64,000 bases of DNA from Roseomonas populi (GTDB lineage: Bacteria; Pseudomonadota; Alphaproteobacteria; Acetobacterales; Acetobacteraceae), in contig NZ_JANJOU010000001.1 of assembly GCF_024594815.1 (NCBI RefSeq), forward strand, positions 372,001 through 436,000, written 5' to 3'. Of this stretch, positions 24,647-33,312 are shown piece after piece. The translations under genes and the position numbers were made by a program. The notes beneath the pieces are model-generated. The model saw only the letters and a list, made by a program, of their open reading frames with translations. It was not told the DNA's origin and ran no database searches. Within the stretch, counting starts at the first letter, position 1; each line of letters starts with the position of its first letter.

Positions 24647-26020
24647 ATGATCCAGCCCAGCCGCATCGAAACGATCAAGGACGCGCCGGAGAACCCGGAC
24701 GGCCGCTACGTCCTCTACTGGATGGGGCTGTCCCAGCGCGCGCGCTTCAACCCCGTGCTGGAGCACGCGGTGGACCTGGCGAATGAGCGCGGCCTGCCCG
24801 TTCTCGTCTGCTACGGCATCGCCGAGGGCTTCCCCGAAGTGAACGCCCGCCACTGGGCATTCCTGCTGGAGGGGATGGCGGAGGTCGGGCCCGCGCTGGA
24901 GAAGCGGGGGATCGGCTACGTCGCGCGCAGGGCCCCGCCGGTGGAAACGGCGCTTGAGATGGCGAGGGACGCCGCGCTGGTGGTCTGCGACCGGAGCGAG
25001 CTGCGCCCTCCCCTCGCCTTCCAGGCGGATTTCGCGGCGCGCTGCCCCTGGCGCGTGGTGCGGGTGGAGGGGGACGTGGTGGTGCCGGTGGGCACCGCCT
25101 CGCCGAAGCACGAGATCGGGGCGCGCACGCTGCGGCCGCGCATCGGGCGGCTGCTGGACGAGTACCTGGTGCCGATGAAGGAGCGGCGGGTGCGGCGGAA
25201 GATGGAGGCGGTGCCGGAGAGCACGCTCGATCTGTCCGACGTGCCGCGGCTCGTCGCCGGGCTGCGCGCGGACCAGTCGGTGCGGCCGGTGCGGCGCTTC
25301 CGGGGTGGTACGGCGGAGGCGGAGCGGCGGCTGAAGCGCTACCTCGCTGGCCCCTTCGCGGAATACGGCACGAATCGCGGCCGCCCGGAGGCGGGCGCGG
25401 CGTCCCACATGAGTCCCTACCTGCATTTCGGCCAGATCTCGCCCGTGGCAATCGGGCTGGCGGTGCGGGAATCGCCCGTGGGCGGGCCGGAGGACCGGCA
25501 ATCCTACCTGGAGGAGCTGATCGTCCGGCGGGAGCTGGCGATGAACCACCTGCGCTACGAGCCGCGCTACGACAGCTACGAGGCCGCCCCGGCCTGGGCG
25601 CGCAAGACGCTGGACGCGCACCGGGGCGATCCGCGGCCCTTCCTCTACACCGCCGCGCAGTTCGAGGCGGGCGAGACCCATGACCGCTACTGGAACGCGG
25701 CCATGAAGGAGATGCGCGAGACCGGCTACATGCACAACCACATGCGCATGTACTGGGGTAAGAAGATCCTGGAATGGTCCGCCTCTCCGGAAGAGGCTTT
25801 CGAAACGACGCTGCGGCTGAACAACCGCTACTTCATCGACGGGCGGGACGCGAATTCCTTCACCAACGTCACCTGGCTCTTCGGCCTGCATGACCGGCCC
25901 TGGGGGCCTCGTCCGGTTTATGGCAACGTGCGCTCGCTCGGCGCCGCGACGCTGAAGAAGTTCGACGCGGACGCCTATGTGCGGACGGTGGACGAGCTGG
26001 CGGCGGCGGAGGCGGGCTGA
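24647..26020 (+). CDS. phr: class II CPD photolyase
   Basis: 457-residue FAD enzyme that splits cyclobutane pyrimidine dimers using light. Class II hallmarks are the early GRYVLYWMGLSQRARFNPVL, SYLEELIVRRELAMNHLRYE, and the C-terminal MHNHMRMYWGKKILEWSASP followed by NNRYFIDGRDANSF and GLHDRPWGPRPVYGNVRS. The start is ATG 24647; a short overlapping ATG upstream is out of frame. It closes a short plus-strand unit with the VOC gene and is followed by a gene remnant and a strong hairpin. Confidence 0.93.
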   Translation: MIQPSRIETIKDAPENPDGRYVLYWMGLSQRARFNPVLEHAVDLANERGLPVLVCYGIAEGFPEVNARHWAFLLEGMAEVGPALEKRGIGYVARRAPPVETALEMARDAALVVCDRSELRPPLAFQADFAARCPWRVVRVEGDVVVPVGTASPKHEIGARTLRPRIGRLLDEYLVPMKERRVRRKMEAVPESTLDLSDVPRLVAGLRADQSVRPVRRFRGGTAEAERRLKRYLAGPFAEYGTNRGRPEAGAASHMSPYLHFGQISPVAIGLAVRESPVGGPEDRQSYLEELIVRRELAMNHLRYEPRYDSYEAAPAWARKTLDAHRGDPRPFLYTAAQFEAGETHDRYWNAAMKEMRETGYMHNHMRMYWGKKILEWSASPEEAFETTLRLNNRYFIDGRDANSFTNVTWLFGLHDRPWGPRPVYGNVRSLGAATLKKFDADAYVRTVDELAAAEAG

Positions 26021-26041
26021 GGGTCCGCCCTCTTCCCGCTC

Positions 26042-26161
26042 TCAGAGCATCCGCAGGTTTTTCGGCGGCAGGAACTCGTCGGTGGAGGCCTGCTCCGGCG
26101 TGGGCAGCTTGAAGGTATCCACCGTCGCGTCGATCTGCCGCTTCAGCCGCGCCGGTTTCAC
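26042..26161 (-). pseudogene. 39-codon C-terminal fragment of a lost gene
   Basis: On the minus strand GTG 26161 begins KPARLKRQIDATVDTFKLPT and ends DEFLPPKNLRML with a TGA. A TAG lies directly upstream in frame, so this is not the tail of a longer open frame here. Composition and the soluble, basic-then-acidic pattern resemble the C-terminus of a periplasmic ABC receptor. That assignment is a guess. Most likely a gene remnant. Confidence 0.4.
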
Positions 26162-26236
26162 CTAGGAGGGGCCGTTCTGGCGCAACTGCCCGGCGATCAG
26201 CGTTCGGTCGGTTGATCGGTCCCGTCCTGCCCCTGA

Positions 26237-26276
26237 TCCCATCACGATCGGCGCTCGCGGCCGGATCGTGATGGGA
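26237..26276. terminator. perfect 13-bp inverted repeat between convergent genes
   Basis: TCCCATCACGATC (26237-26249) and GATCGTGATGGGA (26264-26276) around a 14-base GC-rich loop. It lies between photolyase (+) and the two-repeat secreted protein (-), which converge. It is less GC-rich than other hairpins here. Bidirectional terminator is the simplest reading; a protein-binding site is possible. Confidence 0.6.
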
Positions 26277-26299
26277 CGGCTAGAAACGGGCCGGGTGCC

Positions 26300-26965
26300 T
26301 CAGCCCCGGTCGGGGAAGGTCACGTCGGTGACGCTGCAGAGGTCCACGCCGTGCACCTCCTCGGCGGAGCGGTTCTCGTACTCCACCCGGACATCGTAGT
26401 TGCACTCGCCGGCCGGCAGGCGGATGGCGAAGCGGCCGCCGGGCGGAACGGTGGAGTTGCCCAGCCGGTCCTCGCCCCAGTTGCTGTCGGAGCCCGGGGA
26501 GGCGCGCAGCACCTGGATCGTCTTGTTGGTGCGGTTCACGAGGTTGAAGGAGGGGTTGCCGGAACGCCCGGGCTGGGCGGCGCCGCCGCGCTTGCCGTCC
26601 GCGCTGCGCCCCCCGCCCTGGCCCTGCTGGCCGAAAACCACTTCGTTCGTGCGGCAGGTGTCGATGCCGCGCCGCTCCTCGGAGCGCCCGCCCTGATAGA
26701 CCACGCGGACATCATTGGTGCACTGGCCGGCGGGCAGGCGCACGGCGAAGCTGCCGCCATCGGCCAGCACGTCGTTCCCCAGCAAGTCCCGCCCCCAGGT
26801 GTTCTGCTGGGCGGAGGAGGCGAAGAGCTGCTCGATGACCTGGCCGGAGCGGTTGACGACGTTGAAGCTCGGATTTCCCCGCGATTGGGCGAGGGCCTGC
26901 CCGGAGAGACCAGCGATAAAGGCAAGAGCAAGGGCGCCCTGGCGAGGGATCGTCAACCGCGTCAC
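26300..26965 (-). CDS. secreted protein made of two internal repeats
   Basis: 221 residues with a cleavable Sec signal peptide (ALALAFIAGLSGQALAQ). Two homologous units of about 80 residues follow, separated by a glycine-rich linker: GNPSFNVVNRSGQVIEQLFA... and GNPSFNLVNRTNKTIQVLRA..., each with RLPAGxCxxDVRVxYxxxR, a xGxDxC ending and two conserved cysteines. The pairs probably form one disulfide per unit. No catalytic motif is seen. A periplasmic or surface binding role is possible. Confidence 0.8.
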   Translation of the reverse strand: MTRLTIPRQGALALAFIAGLSGQALAQSRGNPSFNVVNRSGQVIEQLFASSAQQNTWGRDLLGNDVLADGGSFAVRLPAGQCTNDVRVVYQGGRSEERRGIDTCRTNEVVFGQQGQGGGRSADGKRGGAAQPGRSGNPSFNLVNRTNKTIQVLRASPGSDSNWGEDRLGNSTVPPGGRFAIRLPAGECNYDVRVEYENRSAEEVHGVDLCSVTDVTFPDRG

Positions 26966-27041
26966 GTCTGTTGTTCCTCCGTAGGATTCGGAGGCGGAGA
27001 TTGGCCGCGCCGCCGCATCTGCAACAGACAGTAATGCGTGA

Positions 27042-28232
27042 TCAGGCGCCCGCGCGCATCCGGCCGGGGTTGAGGCGCCCCGAGGGGTCCAGCGCCGCCT
27101 TCACCCGCGCCGCGATGGCGGCCAGCGGCGGTGGTTCGGGCGGGAGGACGGCAACGGCGGCGCGCAGCGGGTCCGGGGCGCGGAACAGGGTGAAGGTGCC
27201 GCGGGCGGCCCCCGCCGCAGCGGCCACGGCCTCGTGCGCCGCCTCCGTGGCGGGGCCGGCGGCCCAGACCAGTCCGCCGCCCCAGTCCAGCAGGCAGCGG
27301 GCGCCGAATGCCCCGCGCAGCGCCCGCACGGCCGCCGGCGCGGCCGAGGGGCGGAGGGAGAGGCGCCACACCGCCTCCGCCTCACCCGGGGACAGGGGCT
27401 CTGCCTCGCGGACGGCGCGCCACAGGTCGCGGGACGCCTCGCCCTCCAGCACGCGCCCGCCGGGCAGGGCCGCGCGCAAGCGGCCCATGCGGTACTCCAC
27501 CGAGGCCTCCACATCTTCCAGCCGCAGCAGGGCGACGGGGCCGGACAGGCCCGCCGCCGCGCTGCCGGCGGGCAGCATCGCCGCGCCGGTGATGCCGTAG
27601 GGGCTGGTGAGGCCGGCCGAGAGGGTGGCGATGCCCGCCGCCTCGTCCTCCACCGGGACGGCCAGGGTGGCGGTGCGCCCGGCGGCGGGGCCAAGCTTCA
27701 GCGTCACCTCCGTGATGACGCCGAGCGTGCCGTGGCTGCCCGCGAGCAGCTTGCACAGGTCCAGCCCGGTGACGTTCTTGTGTACCCGGCCGCCGGAGCG
27801 AAGCACCTCCCCCGCGCCGTTGACGAAGCGGATGCCCAGCACCGCGTCGCGCAGCGCGAAGCCGGTAATGCGGCGGGGGCCGGAAAGATTGGCGGCGACC
27901 AGGCCGCCGATCGTCGGCGGCGGGGCATCCGGCACGCCCATCAGGGCGCGCAGGTCGGGCGGCTCCGGCACGAGGATCTGGTTCTTCTCGGCCAGGGCGG
28001 CCTCGATCTCCGGCAGCGTCGTGCCGGCGCGGGCGGAGAGGACCATCTCCTGCGGGCGGTAGAGGGTGATGCCCGTCAGGTTGCGGGTGGAGAGGGTGCG
28101 GGATGCCTGGACCGGGCGCAGCATCCCCCGCTTGGTGCCGTTGCCCTCCACCGCCAGCGGAGCGGCGGCGTTACGGAGGGCAGTGGCGATCCCCTCCTCC
28201 GTGGCGGGGGCGAGGTCGAGGACGGCGCTCAT
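27042..28232 (-). CDS. glcE: glycolate oxidase subunit GlcE (FAD-binding)
   Basis: 396 residues with one FAD-binding PCMH domain. Visible blocks are LVEGNGTKRG-like GNGTKRGMLRPVQASRTLST, YRPQEMVLSARAGTTLPEIE, IGGLVAANLSGPRRITGFAL and GGRVHKNVTGLDLCKLLAGS. GlcE is the second flavoprotein subunit of glycolate dehydrogenase, which converts glycolate to glyoxylate. Its ATG overlaps the glcD stop (ATGA at 28229-28232). The usual third gene, glcF, is absent downstream. Confidence 0.93.
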   Translation of the reverse strand: MSAVLDLAPATEEGIATALRNAAAPLAVEGNGTKRGMLRPVQASRTLSTRNLTGITLYRPQEMVLSARAGTTLPEIEAALAEKNQILVPEPPDLRALMGVPDAPPPTIGGLVAANLSGPRRITGFALRDAVLGIRFVNGAGEVLRSGGRVHKNVTGLDLCKLLAGSHGTLGVITEVTLKLGPAAGRTATLAVPVEDEAAGIATLSAGLTSPYGITGAAMLPAGSAAAGLSGPVALLRLEDVEASVEYRMGRLRAALPGGRVLEGEASRDLWRAVREAEPLSPGEAEAVWRLSLRPSAAPAAVRALRGAFGARCLLDWGGGLVWAAGPATEAAHEAVAAAAGAARGTFTLFRAPDPLRAAVAVLPPEPPPLAAIAARVKAALDPSGRLNPGRMRAGA

Positions 28233-29677
28233 TCAGCGGCGACGGTCAGGGCCTGGTTGCCCTCCAGCGGGAAGACCTTGGCGGGGTTCAGCAGCCAGTC
28301 CGGGTCGAAGGCCGATTTCACGCGGCGCTGCTGGGCGAGTTCGGGGGCGGTGAACTGCACGGTCATCAGGTCGCGCTTCTCCACGCCCACGCCGTGCTCG
28401 CCCGTCAGGCAGCCGCCCACCTCCACGCAGAGCTTGAGGATGTCGGCGCCGAAGGCCTCGGCCTTGCGGAAGCTCTCGGGGTCGTTGGCGTCGAACATGA
28501 TGAGGGGGTGCAGGTTGCCGTCGCCGGCGTGGAAGACGTTGGCGACGCCCAGGCCGTACTCCTCGCTCATCTCCCCGATCCGGCGCAGAACATGGGGCAA
28601 CTCGCCGGTGGGGATGGTGCCGTCCATGCAGAGGTAGTCGGGCGAGATGCGGCCCACGGCCCCGAAGGCGCCCTTGCGGCCCTTCCAGATCGCCGTCGAT
28701 TCCTCCGCGCTGGTGGCGACGCGCATGGAGATGGGATCGAAGCGCGCGCAGATGTTGCGGATGGCCTCCAGCAGCGCGTCCTGCTCCTCAGCGCTGCCCT
28801 CCACCTCGATGATCAGCATCGCCTCCGCGTCCAGCGGGTAGCCAGCATGGGCGAAAGCCTCGCAGGCGTGGATGCAGGGACGGTCCATGAATTCCAGCGC
28901 CACGGGGATGACGCCGCTGGCCATGATGGCGTCAACGGCCGCGCCCGCCACCTCCGTGCTGCGGAAGGCGGCGAGCATGGCGCGCTGGCCCTCCGCCGCG
29001 CGCAGGATGCGGACCGTGACCTCGGTGACGATGCCGATCTGGCCCTCGCTGCCGGTGATCAGGCCCAGCCAGTCGTAGCCGGCAGAATCCAGGTGGCCGC
29101 CGCCGATCTCCAGCACATCGCCATCGATGGTGACGATCTTCACGCCGAGCAGGTTGTTGGCCGTCACGCCGTACTTCAGGCAGTGCGCGCCGCCCGAGTT
29201 CATCATCACGTTGCCGCCGATCATGCAGGCGAGCTGGGAGGAGGGATCGGGCGCGTAGAAGAAGCCCTGCCCTTCCACGGCCTTGGTGATGCCGAGATTG
29301 GTGACACCGGCCTCCACCACCGCCAGCCGGTCCTCGAAGGAGACCTCCAGGATGCGGTTCATCCGCATCATCCCGACCACCACCGCGTCCGCCAGCGGCA
29401 GCGCGCCGCCGGAGAGGCTGGTGCCGGCACCGCGGGGCACCACGCGCACGCCGTTGTCCCGGCAGAAGCGCAGTACGGCGGCGACCTGTTCGGTGGATGT
29501 GGGCAGCACGACCGCCAGGGGCATCTGGCGGTAGGCGGAGAGGCCGTCCGTCTCATAGGGGCGCAGGCGCAGGGGCTCGGTGATCACGCCGTCTCCCGGA
29601 ACCAGGGCGCGCAGCCCGGCCAGGATTTCGTTGCGGCGGCCCAGCACCTCCGGCTTGGGCAGGGGCAGGGCGATCAT
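28229..29677 (-). CDS. glcD: glycolate oxidase subunit GlcD
   Basis: 482 residues; FAD-linked oxidase. Motifs: LPTSTEQVAAVLRFCRDNGV, VVPRGAGTSLSGGALPLADA, YAPDPSSQLACMIGGNVMMN, and the C-terminal NVFHAGDGNLHPLIMFDAND with GEHGVGVEKRDLM. These fit GlcD or D-lactate dehydrogenase of the same family; coupling to glcE favours GlcD. ATG 29677 has AAGGAA seven bases upstream; longer in-frame starts overlap the opposing VOC gene. Confidence 0.93.
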   Translation of the reverse strand: MIALPLPKPEVLGRRNEILAGLRALVPGDGVITEPLRLRPYETDGLSAYRQMPLAVVLPTSTEQVAAVLRFCRDNGVRVVPRGAGTSLSGGALPLADAVVVGMMRMNRILEVSFEDRLAVVEAGVTNLGITKAVEGQGFFYAPDPSSQLACMIGGNVMMNSGGAHCLKYGVTANNLLGVKIVTIDGDVLEIGGGHLDSAGYDWLGLITGSEGQIGIVTEVTVRILRAAEGQRAMLAAFRSTEVAGAAVDAIMASGVIPVALEFMDRPCIHACEAFAHAGYPLDAEAMLIIEVEGSAEEQDALLEAIRNICARFDPISMRVATSAEESTAIWKGRKGAFGAVGRISPDYLCMDGTIPTGELPHVLRRIGEMSEEYGLGVANVFHAGDGNLHPLIMFDANDPESFRKAEAFGADILKLCVEVGGCLTGEHGVGVEKRDLMTVQFTAPELAQQRRVKSAFDPDWLLNPAKVFPLEGNQALTVAAE

Positions 29678-29816
29678 GCGGGCGTTCCTTCGGTGCTTGG
29701 AAACCAGATTGGGATCGCGGCGGGGCCGGGGCAAGCCGAACCGGGGTGCCGGCGTGCCGTTACGGGGGGCGTGCCGGCCTCGGAGGGGCTGGCGGCAGGA
29801 GGGGCGGAGCCAGAGG

Positions 29817-30195
29817 ATGATCCACCACGTCTCGTTCGGCACGAACGACATCGCCCGCGCCCGGGCCTTCTACGACCCGGTGCTGGGCGCGATCGGGCTG
29901 CGCCTGATCAAGCAGGACGACGCCGGGGCACATTACGGAACGGGGGACATCCTGTTCAGCCTCGTCCTGCCGGTGGACGTGCGGCCCGCAGGGCCGGGCA
30001 ATGGCGCGCATGTCGCCTTCGCGGCGGGCACGCGGGCGATGGTACGGGATTTTCACCGTGCGGCGCTGGCGGGGGGGAGGCACGGAGGACGGTCCCCCGG
30101 GCCTGCGGCCGAGCTACAACGCGAACTACTACGGCGCCTTCGTCCGGGACCCGGACGGCAACAAGATCGAGGCGGTGACCCACTCGGCGGAATAG
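29817..30195 (+). pseudogene. VOC/glyoxalase-like gene with a frameshift in a G-run
   Basis: The first frame gives MIHHVSFGTNDIARARAFYD, GDILFSLVLPVDVRPAGPG and FHRAALAGG. The second gives GTEDGPPGLRPSYNANYYGA then FVRDPDGNKIEAVTHSAE. They meet at a run of seven G (about 30070-30077); six G would give one 125-residue VOC protein of normal length. Either a recent slippage mutation or a sequencing error. Intact form: metalloenzyme of the lactoylglutathione-lyase type. Confidence 0.8.
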
Positions 30196-30247
30196 CCCCG
30201 CCGGGCTCGCCTAGCCGCGGCGGGACGAATCCCGCCGCGCCGCAACC

Positions 30248-30373
30248 TCAGCCCTGGCGGGCCTTCAGGCGCGGGTTCTTCTTGTTCAGCACGTAAAGGC
30301 GGCCGCGGCGGCGCACCAGCACGCAGTTCTTGTCACGCGTCTTCGCGGTCTTGAGGGAGTTACGGATCTTCAT
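30248..30373 (-). CDS. rpmJ: 50S ribosomal protein L36
   Basis: 41 residues: [41 protein letters not shown]. This is bL36 of the zinc-free type common in alphaproteobacteria (only one cysteine, no CxxC). It is a structural component of the large ribosomal subunit. Stand-alone gene, as usual in this class. Confidence 0.95.
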   Translation of the reverse strand: MKIRNSLKTAKTRDKNCVLVRRRGRLYVLNKKNPRLKARQG

Positions 30374-30549
30374 CTGTCAGCCTGGCCACACGTCGAGGGG
30401 CGGGGCGACGTGAGCCGTCCCCCGGGGAGAGGGCGCGGTATATGGGTACCGGGGCGCCGGGTCAACCGCGGAGGCGGCAAACCATGTCGCAGGGGTGACG
30501 TTCGGTTTACTATCGCACTGCAACATGTCCCTGCCGAGGGAGCCGCCCC

Positions 30550-30648
30550 ATGATCAAGCGCCTGCGCCGCGCCCTGCGCCGCCTTTTCACCCGTTCCGCC
30601 TACCGGCCGGAAAGGCGGTATATGCGTGGGAACCGCGCCGCGGGCTGA
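30550..30648 (+). CDS. possible arginine-rich 32-residue peptide
   Basis: MIKRLRRALRRLFTRSAYRP followed by ERRYMRGNRAAG, ten or more arginines, preceded by GGGAG at suitable distance. It lies 59 bases before the small membrane protein gene and could be a leader or a basic peptide. Arginine-rich short frames arise easily in this GC-rich DNA, so coding is uncertain. Confidence 0.3.
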   Translation: MIKRLRRALRRLFTRSAYRPERRYMRGNRAAG

Positions 30649-30707
30649 TCCTCCCGGGCGATCTCCGGGGGAAGGTCGGGGCCGCGGCCGACGAGGAAAT
30701 GCCGCCC

Positions 30708-31037
30708 ATGCCCGATCCGGCCCCGCCCGAGGACCTGAAGGTCGCGCGCCAGATCCTGCCCAGCGCGGGCACGATGATCGGCATCTGCACAACCCTGGTG
30801 GGCCTGGTGAAGCTCCTGGAGAGCCAGGTAGGGGGCGACAGCCGGGCGGATGAAGTAGGCGGGCTGGTCAGCGTGATCTTCCTGGCCAGCGTCATCCTCT
30901 CCTACTCGGCGATCCGCCTGGTCCAGATGCGTCCCCGCCTCAGCCATTGGCTCGAGCGAATGGCGGACCTGCTCTTCGTCCTTGGGCTGCTGGGGATCGC
31001 CGGGCTGACCCTCCTCTTCGCCTACGATCAGCTCTGA
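30708..31037 (+). CDS. small three-helix inner-membrane protein
   Basis: 109 residues. Three hydrophobic helices: MIGICTTLVGLVKLLE, GLVSVIFLASVILSYSAIRL, and MADLLFVLGLLGIAGLTLLF. The start at 30708 has GAGGAA nine bases upstream, favoured over ATG 30699. No family name assigned with confidence. Its 3' end overlaps the opposing YegD-like gene by 10 bases. Confidence 0.75.
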   Translation: MPDPAPPEDLKVARQILPSAGTMIGICTTLVGLVKLLESQVGGDSRADEVGGLVSVIFLASVILSYSAIRLVQMRPRLSHWLERMADLLFVLGLLGIAGLTLLFAYDQL

Positions 31038-32296
31038 TCCCGGCCCATCAGCGCCAGCCCTTCGGCCACCGAGACGAACTCGCCGCCGCCGAAGATCCGC
31101 TCCTCCCCGAAGCGCCGGGCAAAGAGGGCGCGGACGGCCGGGACCAGGGAGGTGCCGCCGGTGAGGAAGACCCGGTCCACCCCGTCCGGGCCGATCCCGG
31201 CATCGGCCAGGGCGGCGTCCACCGCGGCCTCCATGCGGGCGAGGTCGGGGGCGATCCAGGCCTCGAACTCGGCCCGGGCGATCGGGGCCTCGATGGTGAA
31301 GTCCTCGTGCTGGAAGTGCAGGACCGTCTCCTCGGCCGAGGAGAGGGCGGCCTTGGCGGAGGAGACGGCGCGGTAGAGGGCGTAGCCCGCCTCGTCCTCA
31401 ATCAACTGGACCAGCCTGTGCAGGCGCTCCGGGTGGTCGGCGGTGCGGGCCACCTCGGCGATCTCGCGCAGGGTCTTCGGGCCGCGCATGAGGGGCAGCT
31501 GGTGCCAGCGGGCGAAGCTGGCGTACCAGGCCGGGGGCACGGGCAGCGGCTTGCCCATGATCCGGTACTCGTCCCCCTTGCCCAGGCGGGGGGAGACAAC
31601 GCGGTCGATGATCCGGGTGTCGAAGGCATCCCCCGCCAGGCCCACGCCGGCATGGCCCAGCGCCCTCACCCGGGCCGGCGGCCGGGATACGCCAAGCGGC
31701 GACCCGGGGTCGAAGCGCATGACGGAGAAGTCGCTCGTGCCGCCGCCGAAGTCGCCCACCAGCACGGTGGAGGGGCGGTCGATCCCGGCGGCGAAGCGCT
31801 GGCCTGCGGCGGCGGGCTCCAGCGCCACCTCCACCGCGGGCAGGCCGGCGGCAGCGAAGGCGGCACGCAGGCGCGTCTCGCCGAAATCGTCGTCCGCCCT
31901 GTCTCCCACGAAGCGGACGGGGCGGCCCACCACCACCCGCGCGCCCTCCATCGTCGCGGCGAAGGGGGCCAGCAGCTCGCGCAGGAAGAGGGCGACCAGC
32001 GATTCCAGCGTGAAGCGGCGGCCGAAGATCCGGGTCTCCGTGAAGCTGTGCTGGGCCAGGTAGCTCTTCATGGACATGACGAGGCGGGAGGCGAGCGGCT
32101 CCTCCAGATAGGCCTCGATCCCCGCGGGCCCGGCGGCGTGGCGCATGGCGCCGCCCCGGGGGTCCGACCAGAAGCAGAGGACGGAGCGGAAGACCTCGCC
32201 GGTGTCGCGGGCCAGGGTCTCCGCCGTGCCGTCCGGACGCAGGGCGGTGACGACGCTGTTGGTGGTGCCGAAATCGATGCCGATGACGGGCTGCAT
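31028..32296 (-). CDS. yegD: Hsp70-family YegD-like chaperone
   Basis: 422 residues, an actin-like ATPase domain without the long DnaK substrate domain. Phosphate motifs: VIGIDFGTTNSVVTALRPDG, VLVGDFGGGTSDFSVMRFDP and the adenosine motif DRVFLTGGTSLVPAVRALFA. ATG 32296 has GGGGAA upstream. Stand-alone gene. Family members are putative chaperones of unproven client range. Confidence 0.9.
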   Translation of the reverse strand: MQPVIGIDFGTTNSVVTALRPDGTAETLARDTGEVFRSVLCFWSDPRGGAMRHAAGPAGIEAYLEEPLASRLVMSMKSYLAQHSFTETRIFGRRFTLESLVALFLRELLAPFAATMEGARVVVGRPVRFVGDRADDDFGETRLRAAFAAAGLPAVEVALEPAAAGQRFAAGIDRPSTVLVGDFGGGTSDFSVMRFDPGSPLGVSRPPARVRALGHAGVGLAGDAFDTRIIDRVVSPRLGKGDEYRIMGKPLPVPPAWYASFARWHQLPLMRGPKTLREIAEVARTADHPERLHRLVQLIEDEAGYALYRAVSSAKAALSSAEETVLHFQHEDFTIEAPIARAEFEAWIAPDLARMEAAVDAALADAGIGPDGVDRVFLTGGTSLVPAVRALFARRFGEERIFGGGEFVSVAEGLALMGRDQS

Positions 32297-32385
32297 GCGC
32301 CGTTCCCCGCGAAAAGGGGGCGGGTTCAACCCTGCCCGGGGCGCGCTGGCAAGCCCCCCGCCGGTGACGTGTTCAGGTCACCGCC

Positions 32386-33216
32386 TCAGGTCACCAGGGA
32401 GTAGATCATCCGGACCGCCGTGATGCCCAGGAACACGGCGAAGGCCCGCTTCAGCGCCAGCGGCGGGATGGTGTGGGCGAGGTGCACGCCCCAGGGGGTG
32501 GCGAGCATGGAGGTGGGCACGATCAGCAGGCACCCGATAAGGTTGACGTAGCCCAGGCTGAAGGGCGGGAGCAGCGGGTTGCCCCAGCCAGCGTAGATGA
32601 AGCCGATGGCGGCCGGGATGGAGATGACGATCCCGAAGGCGGAGGCCGTGGCCACGGCCGAGCGGATGGGCGTGCCGAAGAGGTTGAGCAGCGGCACGCC
32701 GACGGTGCCGCCGCCGATGCCCATCATGGCGGAGATGCCGCCGATGAAGACCCCGAGGATCTGGCGGAGGATCCCCGTGGGGAAGGTCTCGCGCAGCCGG
32801 GAATCGACGCCGGTGAAGCCCATGTTGAGCGCGACCAGCAGCGCGATGACGGCGAAGACGGCCGTGAGCGTGGAGCCCCGGACCCAGATGGCGATCACCG
32901 TGCCGATCAGCACGCCCACGACGAGGGAGGGGATCATCGCCTTCAGCAGCGGCACGTCCATGGCGCCGCGGGCGTGGTGCTTGCGGGCGGACTGGATGGA
33001 GGTGGGGATGATGGTGGCGAGCGAGGTGCCCACCGCCAGCTTCATCTGCACCGCCTCCGGGATGGAGAGGAAGGGGAAGACGTTGAACAGCACGGGGACG
33101 ATGACGATCCCCCCGCCGACCCCGAGCAGCCCAGCCAGAGTGCCGGAGACGAGCCCCGTGGCCGCCATGACAGCCGCCAGGGCGGCGATCCAGACGGGGT
33201 CCTGCATGTGGTCCAT
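32386..33216 (-). CDS. TauE/SafE-family membrane permease, copy 1
   Basis: 276 residues, about eight membrane helices. Two inverted family repeats show GLLGVGGGIVIVPVLFNVFP and GGISAMMGIGGGTVGVPLLN. The family exports sulfite, sulfoacetate or related organosulfonates. ATG 33216 has AGGAA six bases ahead; ATG 33273 would add a 19-residue hydrophilic start. Divergent from a second, distantly related TauE/SafE gene at 33313. Confidence 0.85.
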   Translation of the reverse strand: MDHMQDPVWIAALAAVMAATGLVSGTLAGLLGVGGGIVIVPVLFNVFPFLSIPEAVQMKLAVGTSLATIIPTSIQSARKHHARGAMDVPLLKAMIPSLVVGVLIGTVIAIWVRGSTLTAVFAVIALLVALNMGFTGVDSRLRETFPTGILRQILGVFIGGISAMMGIGGGTVGVPLLNLFGTPIRSAVATASAFGIVISIPAAIGFIYAGWGNPLLPPFSLGYVNLIGCLLIVPTSMLATPWGVHLAHTIPPLALKRAFAVFLGITAVRMIYSLVT

Positions 33217-33312
33217 GGGCATTTCCTGCGGCACGTAGTCGGTGAATGGGCTGTAGGCCGGAACGGGCGGCATGTCAGCGGGGGGCGCTGGTGCGCGGGC
33301 GCCCCGCGGCGC

